Shown here: positions 14,753 to 23,940 of the stretch, one piece after another
Layout: each line of letters begins with the position of its first letter
Numbering within the stretch: position 1 is the first letter of the stretch
IMG/VR virus record: IMGVR_UViG_3300032268_000986
Span: 1-46,258 of that record
Length of the DNA: 46,258 bases
Direction: 5' to 3' (one strand)
DNA from: a virus
Notes under the pieces: model-generated
The model's input: only the letters and a program-made list of their open reading frames with translations
Told to the model about the DNA's origin: nothing
Database searches by the model: none
Translations under genes and position numbers: made by a program

Positions 14753-17002
14753 ATGTCTAACGAAAATATCAACGCCAGTAATAGAGAACAGTTGGCAGCG
14801 CAGGAAGCGGCAAAAAACACCAACGACATAAATGCCAAACAGGCTGGGTTGTTTGTTGCTGCAACAAAGGCGCTTGCAGACGGTGCCAGAGAATTTGCTA
14901 CTATTCCGCAGGGACTGGCTGATGCAATTGACAACGCCAGATCAGATCCAAACGTGTGGAATTCATTTACCACAGAAGAAAAGGCTCAGCTGCTAGTTGA
15001 CCGTGAAGATTACCTAAAACAAGCCGCTACTTTCAAAGAACAATCAGCTGAACTTGATAAACAACTTGCTCAATCCACAGCTGAATTAAGTCAAATGACT
15101 TTTAACGGCGAGAAACTTGACACCAATATTGCACTCACTGAACAGTCCCTGAGAGAAAATTTTGGACTGCCGGCGGATTTTACAATTGCAAAAGCCAGCA
15201 CAATTGATGATCCTGCTGGCGATGCAAACGACTTAATACCTCCGCCCCTGGGTCCGGTCAGTGTGCAAGACCCCTACGGGGTGTTGGCAGCCGAAGACGA
15301 AGCCTTACGTCAGGAAGAAATAGCTCAAAGTGATGCCGATGCCTTTGCCTCTGCTGCCACCGTGCGTGATCCTACTGGAGTACTGGCCGCAGAAGATGCT
15401 GCCTTGACCGAGCAAGCAGCAGCTCAGGGCGATGCCGATGCCTTTGCTGGCCTAGCCACTGTGCGTGACCCCGCTGGAGTACTGGCAGCTGAAGATGCTG
15501 CCTTGGCCGAACAAGCAGCAGCACAAGGAGATGCTGATGCATTTGCCTCTGCTGCCACTGTGCGTGACCTCACTGGAGTACTGGCCGCAGAAGACGCTGC
15601 CTTGGCCGAACAGGCAGCGGCACAAGGAGATGCTGATGCATTTGCTGGATTAGCAACGGTGCAAGATCCCAATGGGGTGTTGGCAGCAGAAGACGCTGCC
15701 ATAGCCGAACAACAAGCAGCACAAGGAGATGCTGATGCCTTTGCCTCTGCTGCCACCATACGTGACCCCGCTGGTGTGTTGGCCGCAGAAGATGCTGCCT
15801 TGGCCGAACAAGCAGCAGCACAAGGAGATGCTGATGCATTTGGTGCCCTGGCCACTGTGCGTGACCCCACTGGGGTGTTGGCAGCAGAAGACGCTGCCCT
15901 GGCCGAACAGGCAGCGGCTCAGGGTGATGCTGATGCATTTGGTGCCCTGGCCACTGTGCGTGACCCCACTGGGGTGTTGGCAGCAGAAGACGCTGCCCTG
16001 GCCGAACAGGCAGCGGCTCAGGGTGATGCTGATGCTTTTGCTGGCCTAGCCACTGTGCGTGACCCCACTGGGGTGTTGGCAGCAGAAGATGCTGCCTTGG
16101 CCGAACAGGCAGCGGCTCAAGGTGATGCCGATGCTTTTGCCACTTCGGCCTTGGCCAATAATGAAAAAAGTGCCACGCTGACCAAGGCTCAAGAACAACG
16201 CACACTGCAACAACGCTACAAACAACCGGGCAACCAGGACTGGCGTGTGCGCTTGGTGTTGGCCGAAGGTGCCAACTATCTCTACAAAGACACTGCCAAT
16301 CAGTTGTTAAAACCCTTGATGAATGCCAATGGAGTTATCTTTCCATACACACCCAGCATTGCAGTAAACTACACAGCCAACTATGACAACACTGATCTCA
16401 CACACAGCAACTATCGTGGTTACTTTTACAAAAGCAGTGTCGTGGGCGAGGTCACCATCACGGCCACATTCACAGCACAAGATACTGCGGAAGCACAGTA
16501 TCTGCTGGCAGTGATACACTTTTTTAAGTCAGTGACTAAAATGTTCTACGGACAAGATGCACAACGCGGTGCGCCACCGCCATTGTTGTATCTAGTGGGA
16601 CTAGGAGAATTTCAGTTCAACGGCCATCCCTGTGTGGTCAAAAATTTTCAATACACTCTGCCCACCGACGTGGACTACATTCGAGCCAGCAGCCCCAACA
16701 ACTATGGCATTAACCTGTTGAATCGACGCACGGCCACAACCACACCCAGCAATCCAATTTCTTCTGTGCTGAACCGTTTGCAAAATGCTGGTCTTTTTCC
16801 CGGTGCCAACCCCAAAACTACAACACCTAATCCAGGCCCCACCACAGGCACAGTGAACAACACACAGCGGCCAACCTATGTGCCCACCAAAATGGACATG
16901 ACCATTCAGTTGTTGCCGTTGCAGACTCGTTCACAGGTGAGCCAGCAGTTCAGCGTCAAAGAGTTTGCCAATGGTAATCTGCTCAAAGGAGGATTCTGGT
17001 AA
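14753..17002 (+). CDS. 48: Baseplate tail-tube cap gp48, with long repeat extension
   Basis: The C-terminal 260 residues look like T4 gp48, the ring that caps the baseplate and starts the tube: GVIFPYTPSI, NYTANYD, HSNYRGYFY, then FTAQDTAEAQYLLAVIHFF with VTKMFYGQD, PPPLLYLVG, and LPTDVDYIR. In front of this are about 170 residues rich in Gln, Ala and Glu (helical), then nine 33-residue repeats with DPTGVLAAEDAAL and QGDADAF. T4 gp48 has 364 residues, so the extension more than doubles the protein. AGGA lies upstream of the ATG. The 3' end contains AAAGGAGG, the ribosome site for the next gene, whose ATG overlaps the stop. Confidence 0.8.
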   Translation: MSNENINASNREQLAAQEAAKNTNDINAKQAGLFVAATKALADGAREFATIPQGLADAIDNARSDPNVWNSFTTEEKAQLLVDREDYLKQAATFKEQSAELDKQLAQSTAELSQMTFNGEKLDTNIALTEQSLRENFGLPADFTIAKASTIDDPAGDANDLIPPPLGPVSVQDPYGVLAAEDEALRQEEIAQSDADAFASAATVRDPTGVLAAEDAALTEQAAAQGDADAFAGLATVRDPAGVLAAEDAALAEQAAAQGDADAFASAATVRDLTGVLAAEDAALAEQAAAQGDADAFAGLATVQDPNGVLAAEDAAIAEQQAAQGDADAFASAATIRDPAGVLAAEDAALAEQAAAQGDADAFGALATVRDPTGVLAAEDAALAEQAAAQGDADAFGALATVRDPTGVLAAEDAALAEQAAAQGDADAFAGLATVRDPTGVLAAEDAALAEQAAAQGDADAFATSALANNEKSATLTKAQEQRTLQQRYKQPGNQDWRVRLVLAEGANYLYKDTANQLLKPLMNANGVIFPYTPSIAVNYTANYDNTDLTHSNYRGYFYKSSVVGEVTITATFTAQDTAEAQYLLAVIHFFKSVTKMFYGQDAQRGAPPPLLYLVGLGEFQFNGHPCVVKNFQYTLPTDVDYIRASSPNNYGINLLNRRTATTTPSNPISSVLNRLQNAGLFPGANPKTTTPNPGPTTGTVNNTQRPTYVPTKMDMTIQLLPLQTRSQVSQQFSVKEFANGNLLKGGFW
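15257..16147 (+). repeat. Nine 99-bp tandem repeats inside gp48
   Basis: Each unit encodes 33 residues on the pattern DP-x-GVLAAEDAALAEQAAAQGDA followed by DAFA and ATVR. The first copy is the most divergent, while copies seven and eight are almost identical in DNA, which points to recent duplication. The unit is alanine/glutamate-rich and probably helical. Confidence 0.95.
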
Positions 17003-17301
17003 TGGCAACCTATGCAGCAACAAGTCCCTACTATATCACGCCGGTCACACAATTTTATCTTGACCCCATGGTCAATCGTGCCATACCCAAGGAAAGCGAC
17101 GACATTGTATTTGTGATCAACAACACCTATCAGTATCGTCCAGACCTGTTGTCATATGATCTGTACAACACCGGTGCGCTGTGGTGGGTGTTCTATCAAC
17201 GCAACCCCAACACACTGACAGCACCGCCCTTGGATTTCAAACTTGGCACAAGAATCTACGTTCCCAAATTGGAAACACTAAAAGCAGTGCTGGGATTCTA
17301 A
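17002..17301 (+). CDS. 53: Baseplate wedge protein gp53
   Basis: The 99-residue protein has the gp53 pattern: YQYRPDLLSYDLYNTGALWWVF, then RNPNTL, PLDFKLGTRIYVP. In T4, gp53 clamps neighbouring wedges together around the hub. T4 gp53 has 196 residues, so this is a short form that keeps the conserved core, whose end resembles a LysM unit. AAAGGAGG stands about nine bases before the ATG, and the start overlaps the gp48 stop by one base. Confidence 0.85.
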   Translation: MATYAATSPYYITPVTQFYLDPMVNRAIPKESDDIVFVINNTYQYRPDLLSYDLYNTGALWWVFYQRNPNTLTAPPLDFKLGTRIYVPKLETLKAVLGF

Positions 17302-17304
17302 CAC

Positions 17305-20300
17305 ATGGCTACATTTGCTGAGAGCGAAGTATATCGCATCAAACTTGACATTGAAGTTGTTAACGATGACATTCGTGCATTTCAAGAACGTCTGCAACAG
17401 CCAAATCTTACGCCATTGCAGCGAGGAACCGCTGAACGCAATCTAGCAAGGGCTCAAACCAGGTTGGCCGCGTTGCAAACTGAGTTAGTCACTGCCGAAA
17501 CAAAAGCAGCACGTCAACCAACCACAGAACCACCAGCCAGTGCTGCACAAACAGTGCAAGACGATGCTGCCAACGGTCCCACTGCCAACCCACAGCTACA
17601 AGCAGGTGCCAACGGCAGAGTGTCAACAGCACCAGCCACCACAACGCCCAGCAACGCAGTGGCTACTCCTACCTTGGCCTCTGGCGGCGGAGACAATGGT
17701 ACCAACGGCGAAACTGTGACCTTGCAACAGTCTCAGGCCACATCCAACAGTCAACAGAACACAGCCGCGGCAGCAGGTGTGCCCACAACCAGTGGTGCAA
17801 CACCGTCTCCGCCAACTGGCACTGGATTCGGCGACGATCAATCTGAGTACACTACTGACAGCTTGGGCAATACCTTTAAAACATTACCGGACGGTACATC
17901 ATCTTTGTATCGTGCTGCTGAAGTGGATGAATCGCCACCTGTGGCGCCAGGGTCTACACTGCCTCCAGGCACAGGATTTGGCGATGATGTGGGAGAATTC
18001 ACCACTGACAGCCTGGGCAATACCTACAAAAACGGCAGCCTGTATCGTGCAGCTGAAGTGGATGACTCTCTTGCAGGATCAATTGGCAGCTCGGCTACTA
18101 CTTCTGCGGCTCCTGTGGACACTGGTGCTAGAAATATTATTCCCCGACCCAATGAATTAGATGCCTATGCCAGCTATACCTGGAGTGCATCGGTTTACTT
18201 GTTGTCACCTACTCAGTACACAACACTGCTCAACAGTAGAGTCAAGAATCTAAATGGGTATCAGCTGTTGTTTCAATCTGCTGGGGCTCCCCAGGGTACT
18301 AGAAGTCCCAGCTTTCCCAATGATTTTTACCTGGACAACATAGTCATGGACAACAGCTTGCCGGGCAAAGTCACTGGTGCTGCACACATGGTCACAGATC
18401 TCAAATTCACAGTTTATGAACCCAATGGAATAACCCTATTGGATCGACTGTACGAAGCAGTGCAAAAGTTTCAAGTTGGCAACTACACCGCATGCCAGTA
18501 TCTCATGGTGATGCGTTTTTATGGGTATGATATCAACGGCAATTTAGTAGGTGGTTCTAGTGTATCTGGCAATCAGGGCATCAATGGAGCTCCGGTGATT
18601 GAAAAGTTTATACCTTTTATCATCAGTAACATCAAGTGGTCAGTACAGTCAAAAATAGTTCAATATGATTTTGAATGTGCTCCAGTTGGCCAAATAGTTG
18701 GCGGCACCACGGCCCGTGGCACTGTGCCGTATGACACACAGTTGGTCAGCAGCACCGTAGAGGGCATGCTCAGTGGCGACGTCACAGCAACTACCGAGCC
18801 CAGCAATGCTCCGGCAGGTGCTGTGGCCTCTACCCCAGCGCCAGACAAGGCCAACGCAGCCAGCGCCAAACGACAAGGTCTCATGGCAGCCATGAATGAA
18901 TTTCAAGAACAATTGGTCAAAGAAGGCATTTACAAATACCCTGATCGATATTCTATTGAATTTGCCAAGGGTGCTGAAGCAATCAAAGGTGCGCTGATTC
19001 AGTTGCCAGGCAAAAAACAAGACAAAGACGGCACCGACGGTGATCCGCCAGCCACAACAAACCCACAGGGTTTACTGCCAGAAAAACAACGAGTTGATTT
19101 GACATCTCGCAAATTCTCAATCACGGCTGGACAGCAGATCATACAAGCCATTGACTTGGTCATTCGTAACAGTCACTATATCCTTGATCAAGCCTTGACC
19201 ACAGTTGATGCAACCACTGGACTCGAGGAGCTTAATGCCGCAGCCAACACCAAAGAAGTCAGTTGGTTCCAGATCAGCATGGAAGCGCAACCCAGACAGT
19301 ATGATCCCAATCGCAATGACTTTGCCTATGACATCAAGTTTGTGATCAGCAAGTATCTACTGCAAGATCTTGTGAGTACATATTTTCCCCTGAACAATTT
19401 TAGAGGAGTACACAAAAGCTATGAATACTGGTTCACAGGTCGAAACACCGCAGTGATAGATTATTCGGCAAATTTTGATTCACTGTACAATATCACAGTG
19501 ACTGGCGACAATCCAAAAAACTCAGGCGCTGCCAAAATCAAAGAAGCATTTACATCCAGCATGCGAGACATTCCCAAATTTGTGTATGCGGCTAGAAGCA
19601 CTGAGAGTGTGGCCGGCGCACCATCTGCGCCTAGCGGCAGTGGACTTGAAGCCCCGGCTAATTTAGCAGAATATCTTTATGACCCAAGCAGCCTTGGTGA
19701 AACCAAGTTAAAGATCATTGGAGATCCAGCCTGGATACAACAGGGCAGCTTGTATCGTGGTGTCAATGCCAAGGAGTTTGACTACAGTGCATTCTTGCCT
19801 GATGGCACTATTAATTTTGACAGCCAGCAAGTGATGTTTGAAATTGCCTGGCAACGACCTGAAGACTATGATCCCAGCACAGGCCTAGCCGATCCCTATA
19901 GCAGAACTCAGAATTTTGAAGGCAGCCGTCAACCAGTACAAAGCTACGTGTACAAGGCCAATAGATGTGTGAGTGAATTCAAAGGCGGCAAATTTGAACA
20001 GACAATTGAAGGCAGCTTGTACATGTTGCCCAAGAGAAAGAAACCCACAAACGCAGCCCAGCCATCAGCTACAGGATTTGGTGACGATGATACTTCGGTA
20101 TTCCCAAGCTCTCAACCCAAACGTGCTGACGGTCAAGGCGCTTTGATCACGCCCACATCAGCAGTGGGATTTGGTGACGACCCCGGAGAACAATTCACCA
20201 CTGACAGTCTAGGCAATACCTACAAAGATGGCACGCTGTATCGTGCAGCCGAAGTGACAGAACCCGACAGTGATGGCATTGCTGTGGGATTTGGCAATGA

Positions 20301-20484
20301 TCCTGGAATAGAATTCACCACTGACAGTCTAGGCAATACATACAAAACATTGCCGGACGGAACTGCATCGTTGTATCGTGCTGCCGAAGTGGATGAAAAT
20401 GATCCGCCACCAGCTCCGCCCAAGATAGGTCAGACCACAGGTCCCAGTACTCAGGAACCTGAAATCATAGCCTACGATTTCTAA
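17305..20484 (+). CDS. Large baseplate/hub structural protein candidate
   Basis: This 1059-residue protein lies between gp53 and gp5, so a hub or central baseplate role is likely. Order: a short coiled coil (residues 1-70), a low-complexity Thr/Ala/Gln linker, two GFGDD...TTDSLGNTYK...LYRAAEV cassettes (about 172-255), a folded core from about residue 275 (LDAYASYTWSASVYLLSP) to about 910, then three more cassettes (one partial) at the C-terminus. The core pattern resembles uncharacterised virion proteins of aquatic T4-like phages, and gp27 is a possible counterpart by position only. A low-complexity break near residues 500-520 may separate two core domains. The ribosome site is weak (GGGA before the ATG). 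Confidence 0.65.
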   Translation: MATFAESEVYRIKLDIEVVNDDIRAFQERLQQPNLTPLQRGTAERNLARAQTRLAALQTELVTAETKAARQPTTEPPASAAQTVQDDAANGPTANPQLQAGANGRVSTAPATTTPSNAVATPTLASGGGDNGTNGETVTLQQSQATSNSQQNTAAAAGVPTTSGATPSPPTGTGFGDDQSEYTTDSLGNTFKTLPDGTSSLYRAAEVDESPPVAPGSTLPPGTGFGDDVGEFTTDSLGNTYKNGSLYRAAEVDDSLAGSIGSSATTSAAPVDTGARNIIPRPNELDAYASYTWSASVYLLSPTQYTTLLNSRVKNLNGYQLLFQSAGAPQGTRSPSFPNDFYLDNIVMDNSLPGKVTGAAHMVTDLKFTVYEPNGITLLDRLYEAVQKFQVGNYTACQYLMVMRFYGYDINGNLVGGSSVSGNQGINGAPVIEKFIPFIISNIKWSVQSKIVQYDFECAPVGQIVGGTTARGTVPYDTQLVSSTVEGMLSGDVTATTEPSNAPAGAVASTPAPDKANAASAKRQGLMAAMNEFQEQLVKEGIYKYPDRYSIEFAKGAEAIKGALIQLPGKKQDKDGTDGDPPATTNPQGLLPEKQRVDLTSRKFSITAGQQIIQAIDLVIRNSHYILDQALTTVDATTGLEELNAAANTKEVSWFQISMEAQPRQYDPNRNDFAYDIKFVISKYLLQDLVSTYFPLNNFRGVHKSYEYWFTGRNTAVIDYSANFDSLYNITVTGDNPKNSGAAKIKEAFTSSMRDIPKFVYAARSTESVAGAPSAPSGSGLEAPANLAEYLYDPSSLGETKLKIIGDPAWIQQGSLYRGVNAKEFDYSAFLPDGTINFDSQQVMFEIAWQRPEDYDPSTGLADPYSRTQNFEGSRQPVQSYVYKANRCVSEFKGGKFEQTIEGSLYMLPKRKKPTNAAQPSATGFGDDDTSVFPSSQPKRADGQGALITPTSAVGFGDDPGEQFTTDSLGNTYKDGTLYRAAEVTEPDSDGIAVGFGNDPGIEFTTDSLGNTYKTLPDGTASLYRAAEVDENDPPPAPPKIGQTTGPSTQEPEIIAYDF
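17815..18070 (+). repeat. N-terminal pair of GFGDD/DSLGNTYK cassettes
   Basis: Two copies, about 110 and 100 bases, encode GFGDD, then E(Y/F)TTDSLGNT(F/Y)K, then LYRAAEVD. They are repeated near the 3' end of the same gene at 20068-20402. Confidence 0.85.
20068..20402 (+). repeat. C-terminal set of GFGDD/DSLGNTYK cassettes
   Basis: One partial copy (GFGDDDTSVF) is followed by two full copies at about 20161 and 20278. The last contains the same TLPDGT insert as the first N-terminal copy, so the cassettes look copied from one end of the gene to the other. Confidence 0.85.
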
Positions 20485-20493
20485 GGAATTTAA

Positions 20494-22008
20494 ATGCCAA
20501 TCAATCAGCAGAAAAGTCGCGGACGACCCAGTAACTACAAACAGGATCGCGGCGGCGTACCAGCAGAATACGGTCCGTTTATTGGTGTGATCATGAACAA
20601 CAATGATCCCACACGCCGTGGCCGGGTACAGGTGTATATTGAAACATTTGGTGCCGGCAGCATGACTGACGATTCCAAATGGATTTGGGTAAATTATGCA
20701 CCATCATTTTATGGTTCAACTCCCTTGACTGAGAGTCAAGGTGATGACCCCGCGGTGGGCAATTACCCAGGTAATCCCAACACATATGGCTCCTGGTTTT
20801 GTCCCCCGGATCTTGGGATCAAGGTGCTGTGCGTGTTTGCCAATGGCGACCGTAGTCTAGGATTCTACATTGGTGTGGTCCCTGAAGAAGGCTTAGGACA
20901 CATGGTACCTGCCATTGGCTCTGCTCCCGAGGGGCAATATCAGGTCGGCAATGCAAATCAAAAGGCCTACTTTACCGGCGCTGCACGACTGCCGGTGACT
21001 GAGATCAACCCCAATAATTTAAAGACATTCAACGATCCCAAGTTTTATGATAAAACCAAACCAGTGCAAAGTTTTGTAGCTGGCTCTATGTTTCAGCAAG
21101 GTGTAATCAAAGATGTTGAACGTGGTCCAATAACTTCTAGCAGTCAGCGCGAAGCCCCTAGTGCTGTGTTTGGTATTTCAACTCCGGGCACTGCAATCTA
21201 TCAAGGTGGCATGAGTCCCAGCGACATACGACAAAAAATCAACTCAGGAGCAATCAAACCCAACCAAGCTCGTGTGATTGGCAGAGTTGGAGGCCATAGC
21301 CTGGTCATGGATGACGGTAATCTTCAAGGTGAAAACAGCCTGTTACGACTGAGAACCAGTAAAGGTCACCAAATTACCATGAATGACAGCGGAAACTTTT
21401 TCTACATCATTCATGCCAATGGGCAAACCTGGATTGAACTGGGCAGTGAAGGCACTGTAGACATATTTTCCACTAACTCTATTAACTTGCGAACCCAGGG
21501 CGATCTTAACTTGCATGCTGATCAAGATGTCAACATATTTGCCGGACGAGATTTCAAAGTCAAGAGTGGTGCCAAGACACACATTGAAAGTGTGACCACA
21601 ACCACAATTTATTCACAAGGTGAGTTGACAGTGTACGGCAAGGCAGCTATTGGCGTGCTGGCCGACGGCACATTAACACTTAACAGCAGTGGTGGCTCAT
21701 GGGGTGGTGGTGGCTCGTTGGTGTTCAAAGCTGGCGGAATTGACTTGAACGGCCCAGCAGCTGACACTGTCAAGGCACCAAACCCTTTGACCAAGACCAC
21801 CATGGATGACACTAGTTTTACCAGCTCAACTGGCTGGAAGATGGATGCTGATGCACTTGAAAGCATTGTGACTCGAGCTCCTGCCCACGAACCTTGGCCT
21901 TATCACAACATGGGTGTCAATGCCAAGGTCACGGTGGAAGAAGGACAACCCACACCACCGCCGGCTGCTGATCCAGTTCCGGCCGGGGTAAGTATTTCCG
22001 CAGTTTAA
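20494..22008 (+). CDS. 5: Baseplate hub spike protein gp5 (without lysozyme domain)
   Basis: The N-terminal 140 residues form the gp5/VgrG-type OB domain: YGPFIGVIMNNNDPTRRGRVQVYI, WVNYAPSFYG, a GSWFCPPDLGIKVLCVF strand pair, and GFYIGVVPEE. From about residue 285 a beta-helix needle follows (HSLVMDDG, LRLRTSKGHQITMND, WIELGSEGTVDIFS, LNLHADQDVNIFAG, FKVKSGA). T4 gp5 (575 residues) carries a lysozyme domain between these parts. Here the linker (residues 140-285) shows no lysozyme motif, so wall digestion must come from elsewhere. AAGGAA stands five bases before the ATG. Confidence 0.88.
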   Translation: MPINQQKSRGRPSNYKQDRGGVPAEYGPFIGVIMNNNDPTRRGRVQVYIETFGAGSMTDDSKWIWVNYAPSFYGSTPLTESQGDDPAVGNYPGNPNTYGSWFCPPDLGIKVLCVFANGDRSLGFYIGVVPEEGLGHMVPAIGSAPEGQYQVGNANQKAYFTGAARLPVTEINPNNLKTFNDPKFYDKTKPVQSFVAGSMFQQGVIKDVERGPITSSSQREAPSAVFGISTPGTAIYQGGMSPSDIRQKINSGAIKPNQARVIGRVGGHSLVMDDGNLQGENSLLRLRTSKGHQITMNDSGNFFYIIHANGQTWIELGSEGTVDIFSTNSINLRTQGDLNLHADQDVNIFAGRDFKVKSGAKTHIESVTTTTIYSQGELTVYGKAAIGVLADGTLTLNSSGGSWGGGGSLVFKAGGIDLNGPAADTVKAPNPLTKTTMDDTSFTSSTGWKMDADALESIVTRAPAHEPWPYHNMGVNAKVTVEEGQPTPPPAADPVPAGVSISAV

Positions 22009-22020
22009 CAACAATATATC

Positions 22021-23517
22021 ATGTCAAATTCGTTTGAGTTCACTACAGCAGCTGGCAAGCTATTTAAATTATCTGGACCACCAGGGTTTTCTCTGAGTCA
22101 AGCTCAGGCCATTTTTGACCAACAAGAAAGTGCAGGTAGTCTAGTAGGAATCAAGCCTGGCCAAATATTAAGTGCCGCTACACAGGCCGCAGGCGGGTTG
22201 TCATCGGCTGCTGCCCAGCTAGGACAATCTCTAAGTGGAGTCACTGGCGCTCTAGGCGCTGGCATACCTGGCGCAGCTGGCTTGATTGGTGGTGCAATTC
22301 CAGGCGGGCTAACATCCGCAGCCGCGGCCGTGAATCAACTCACAGGATCAGCAGGTTCAATTGCTGCTTCTGCGGTGGGCACAATTAGCAAAGCCATGGG
22401 GTCATTGCCTGTTACTAACGGCATTGATGTTGCAAATTTTGCCAAGGCTGAAACTGCCCTGGGATCAATTGGCAGCATGACTACATCACAAGTGACTGGC
22501 GTGTTGGCCCAGGCCAAAAATCTAGTGGGGCAAGCCACAGATGTCATGACCAACTCCAAGGGCCTGGGATCGTTTGGGCTTGATGCCAAGCAACTGGAAA
22601 CTGCTGGCATTCTCAAACCTGGAGTCAGCAACTTGATTGAATCGGGCGCCAGCACTCTTACATCGGCATTAAAGAGCCCCTTGGCTTTTACAGGAAAAGA
22701 TGGAATCAGCAGCGTGGGGGATTTGCTGGGCAGTTCATCTGCGCAAAGCAAGATTCAACAAGACCTTATGAGTTCTGGGGTAGCAGCATTGGGCGCGGCA
22801 GGAATTCCTACTGATGCATTAAACGCCCAGGGACTAGCAGGCATGGCGCTAAACGCCGCAAAAAGCATTCCTGGTGCCGAAGCCCTGGCCAAAGGATTAT
22901 CACTTCCCGGTGACGCAACTGGCGCACTCAAAGCAGCCATGGAAACCAACATTCGAGATGGTGCATTTGCTGTGAATTTAGCAGACTCCTTGCCCGGCGC
23001 ATTTAAAGAAACCGTCAAGGCGTTGCCCAGTTTGGGTACGGTGGACCGAGCCACACTGAATGCAGCTACAGATCGAATCTTGGGCAGTGCAAAAATTCCC
23101 AAACCCAGTTTTGGACCACCTGAGTCAGTGGTCAATGCATTTGCTGCAATCAATCCAGCTGGTCTCAAAGATGCCGCCGGCAATTTACCAGCCGCTGGAG
23201 ATTTGTTAAAAAAGGTAACCGGTGCTGTTGGTGGATTAACTGGTGCATTGTCAGGCGCTGTTGGTGGATTAACTGGTGCATTGTCAGGTGCTGTTGGTGG
23301 ATTAACCGGTGCATTGTCGGGCGCGGTTGGTGGATTAACCGGTGCATTGTCGGGCGCGGTTGGTGCAGTGTCGGGTCTAGCAGGCAAAGCCGCTGGAGTA
23401 CTAGGTGGCGCCAATCCACTCAAAGCCCTAGATGGAGCATTGGCGTCTGCCGGGTCTGCAGCAACGGCTGCATCATCAGTGCTCAGCAAGCTCACAAGTT
23501 CACTGCCTAAAGTTTAA
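22021..23517 (+). CDS. Glycine/alanine-rich tail protein with glycine-zipper repeats
   Basis: I do not recognise a named family. The first 45 residues (FEFTTAAGKLFKLSGPPGFS, then LSQAQAIFDQQ) form a small folded unit. The rest is low-complexity Gly/Ala/Ser with many small-residue helices (GLIGGAIPGGL, GAVGGLTGALS). Such glycine-zipper sequence is common in membrane-active or internal tail proteins. There is no signal peptide. The position between gp5 and gp25 makes a tail-tip or tube-lumen role likely. No ribosome site is evident before the ATG. Confidence 0.65.
   Translation: MSNSFEFTTAAGKLFKLSGPPGFSLSQAQAIFDQQESAGSLVGIKPGQILSAATQAAGGLSSAAAQLGQSLSGVTGALGAGIPGAAGLIGGAIPGGLTSAAAAVNQLTGSAGSIAASAVGTISKAMGSLPVTNGIDVANFAKAETALGSIGSMTTSQVTGVLAQAKNLVGQATDVMTNSKGLGSFGLDAKQLETAGILKPGVSNLIESGASTLTSALKSPLAFTGKDGISSVGDLLGSSSAQSKIQQDLMSSGVAALGAAGIPTDALNAQGLAGMALNAAKSIPGAEALAKGLSLPGDATGALKAAMETNIRDGAFAVNLADSLPGAFKETVKALPSLGTVDRATLNAATDRILGSAKIPKPSFGPPESVVNAFAAINPAGLKDAAGNLPAAGDLLKKVTGAVGGLTGALSGAVGGLTGALSGAVGGLTGALSGAVGGLTGALSGAVGAVSGLAGKAAGVLGGANPLKALDGALASAGSAATAASSVLSKLTSSLPKV
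23224..23355 (+). repeat. Four 33-bp tandem repeats (GAVGGLTGALS)
   Basis: Four in-frame copies with a few third-position changes encode an 11-residue glycine-zipper unit, and a fifth degenerate copy (GAVGAVSGL) follows. Confidence 0.95.
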
Positions 23518-23528
23518 TAAATATCAGC

Positions 23529-23912
23529 ATGGCACAGACACAGACTTTTATTGGGTTTAACACTCAACAGCAGTATAAAAAATTTACCTTGACTGGCTTT
23601 GAACTGATCAAGCGCGATCTCCTGAACGCATTCAACATTCGTCAAGGACAATTGCCAGGTCGACCTGGCTATGGCACTGTGTTGTGGGATTACTTGTTTG
23701 AGAATCAAGTTGAAGCACTACAGACCAGCATCACTCAAGAAGTACAGCGTGTGGCCGGTGGTGACCCCAGGATCTACATTGCAGACGTGCAAGTGTCGCC
23801 CGAGCTAAATGGATTCATGATTGAACTAGAACTACAAATTGTAGGGTCTACCACAGCTCAACGCCTGTCTATATTTTTTGACCTAGAACAACGCAACGCC
23901 ACTTACGTATAA
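23529..23912 (+). CDS. 25: Baseplate wedge protein gp25
   Basis: This 127-residue protein matches the gp25/GPW family (T4 gp25 has 132): FELIKRDLLNAFNIRQGQLPGRPGYGT, LWDYLFEN, ITQEVQRV, DPRIYIADVQV and a C-terminal strand ending FFDL. gp25 joins the gp6/gp7 wedge core and nucleates the sheath. No ribosome site precedes the ATG, while an AATAAATA box ends six bases upstream, so a leaderless transcript is possible. Confidence 0.9.
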   Translation: MAQTQTFIGFNTQQQYKKFTLTGFELIKRDLLNAFNIRQGQLPGRPGYGTVLWDYLFENQVEALQTSITQEVQRVAGGDPRIYIADVQVSPELNGFMIELELQIVGSTTAQRLSIFFDLEQRNATYV

Positions 23913-23932
23913 CTACGCCGTTTTTGTGCAAC

Positions 23933-23940
23933 CATAAATA
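23933..23940 (+). promoter_or_regulatory. Late promoter box, one mismatch (CATAAATA)
   Basis: CATAAATA lies 27 bases before the gp6 ATG, a normal distance. The extended string TAAATAAAGCAC recurs identically at 41793 before the small gene after the giant protein. Confidence 0.6.

Noticed and set aside
15424-16205. Long open frames on the minus strand and in other plus frames across the gp48 repeat
   Set aside because: They are shadows of the 99-bp repeats, have low-complexity products and no ribosome sites, and gp48 continues through in frame.
22755-23495. 246-codon minus-strand frame rich in Ala/Pro
   Set aside because: It is antisense to the Gly/Ala-rich tail gene, and the composition follows from that gene's codon pattern.
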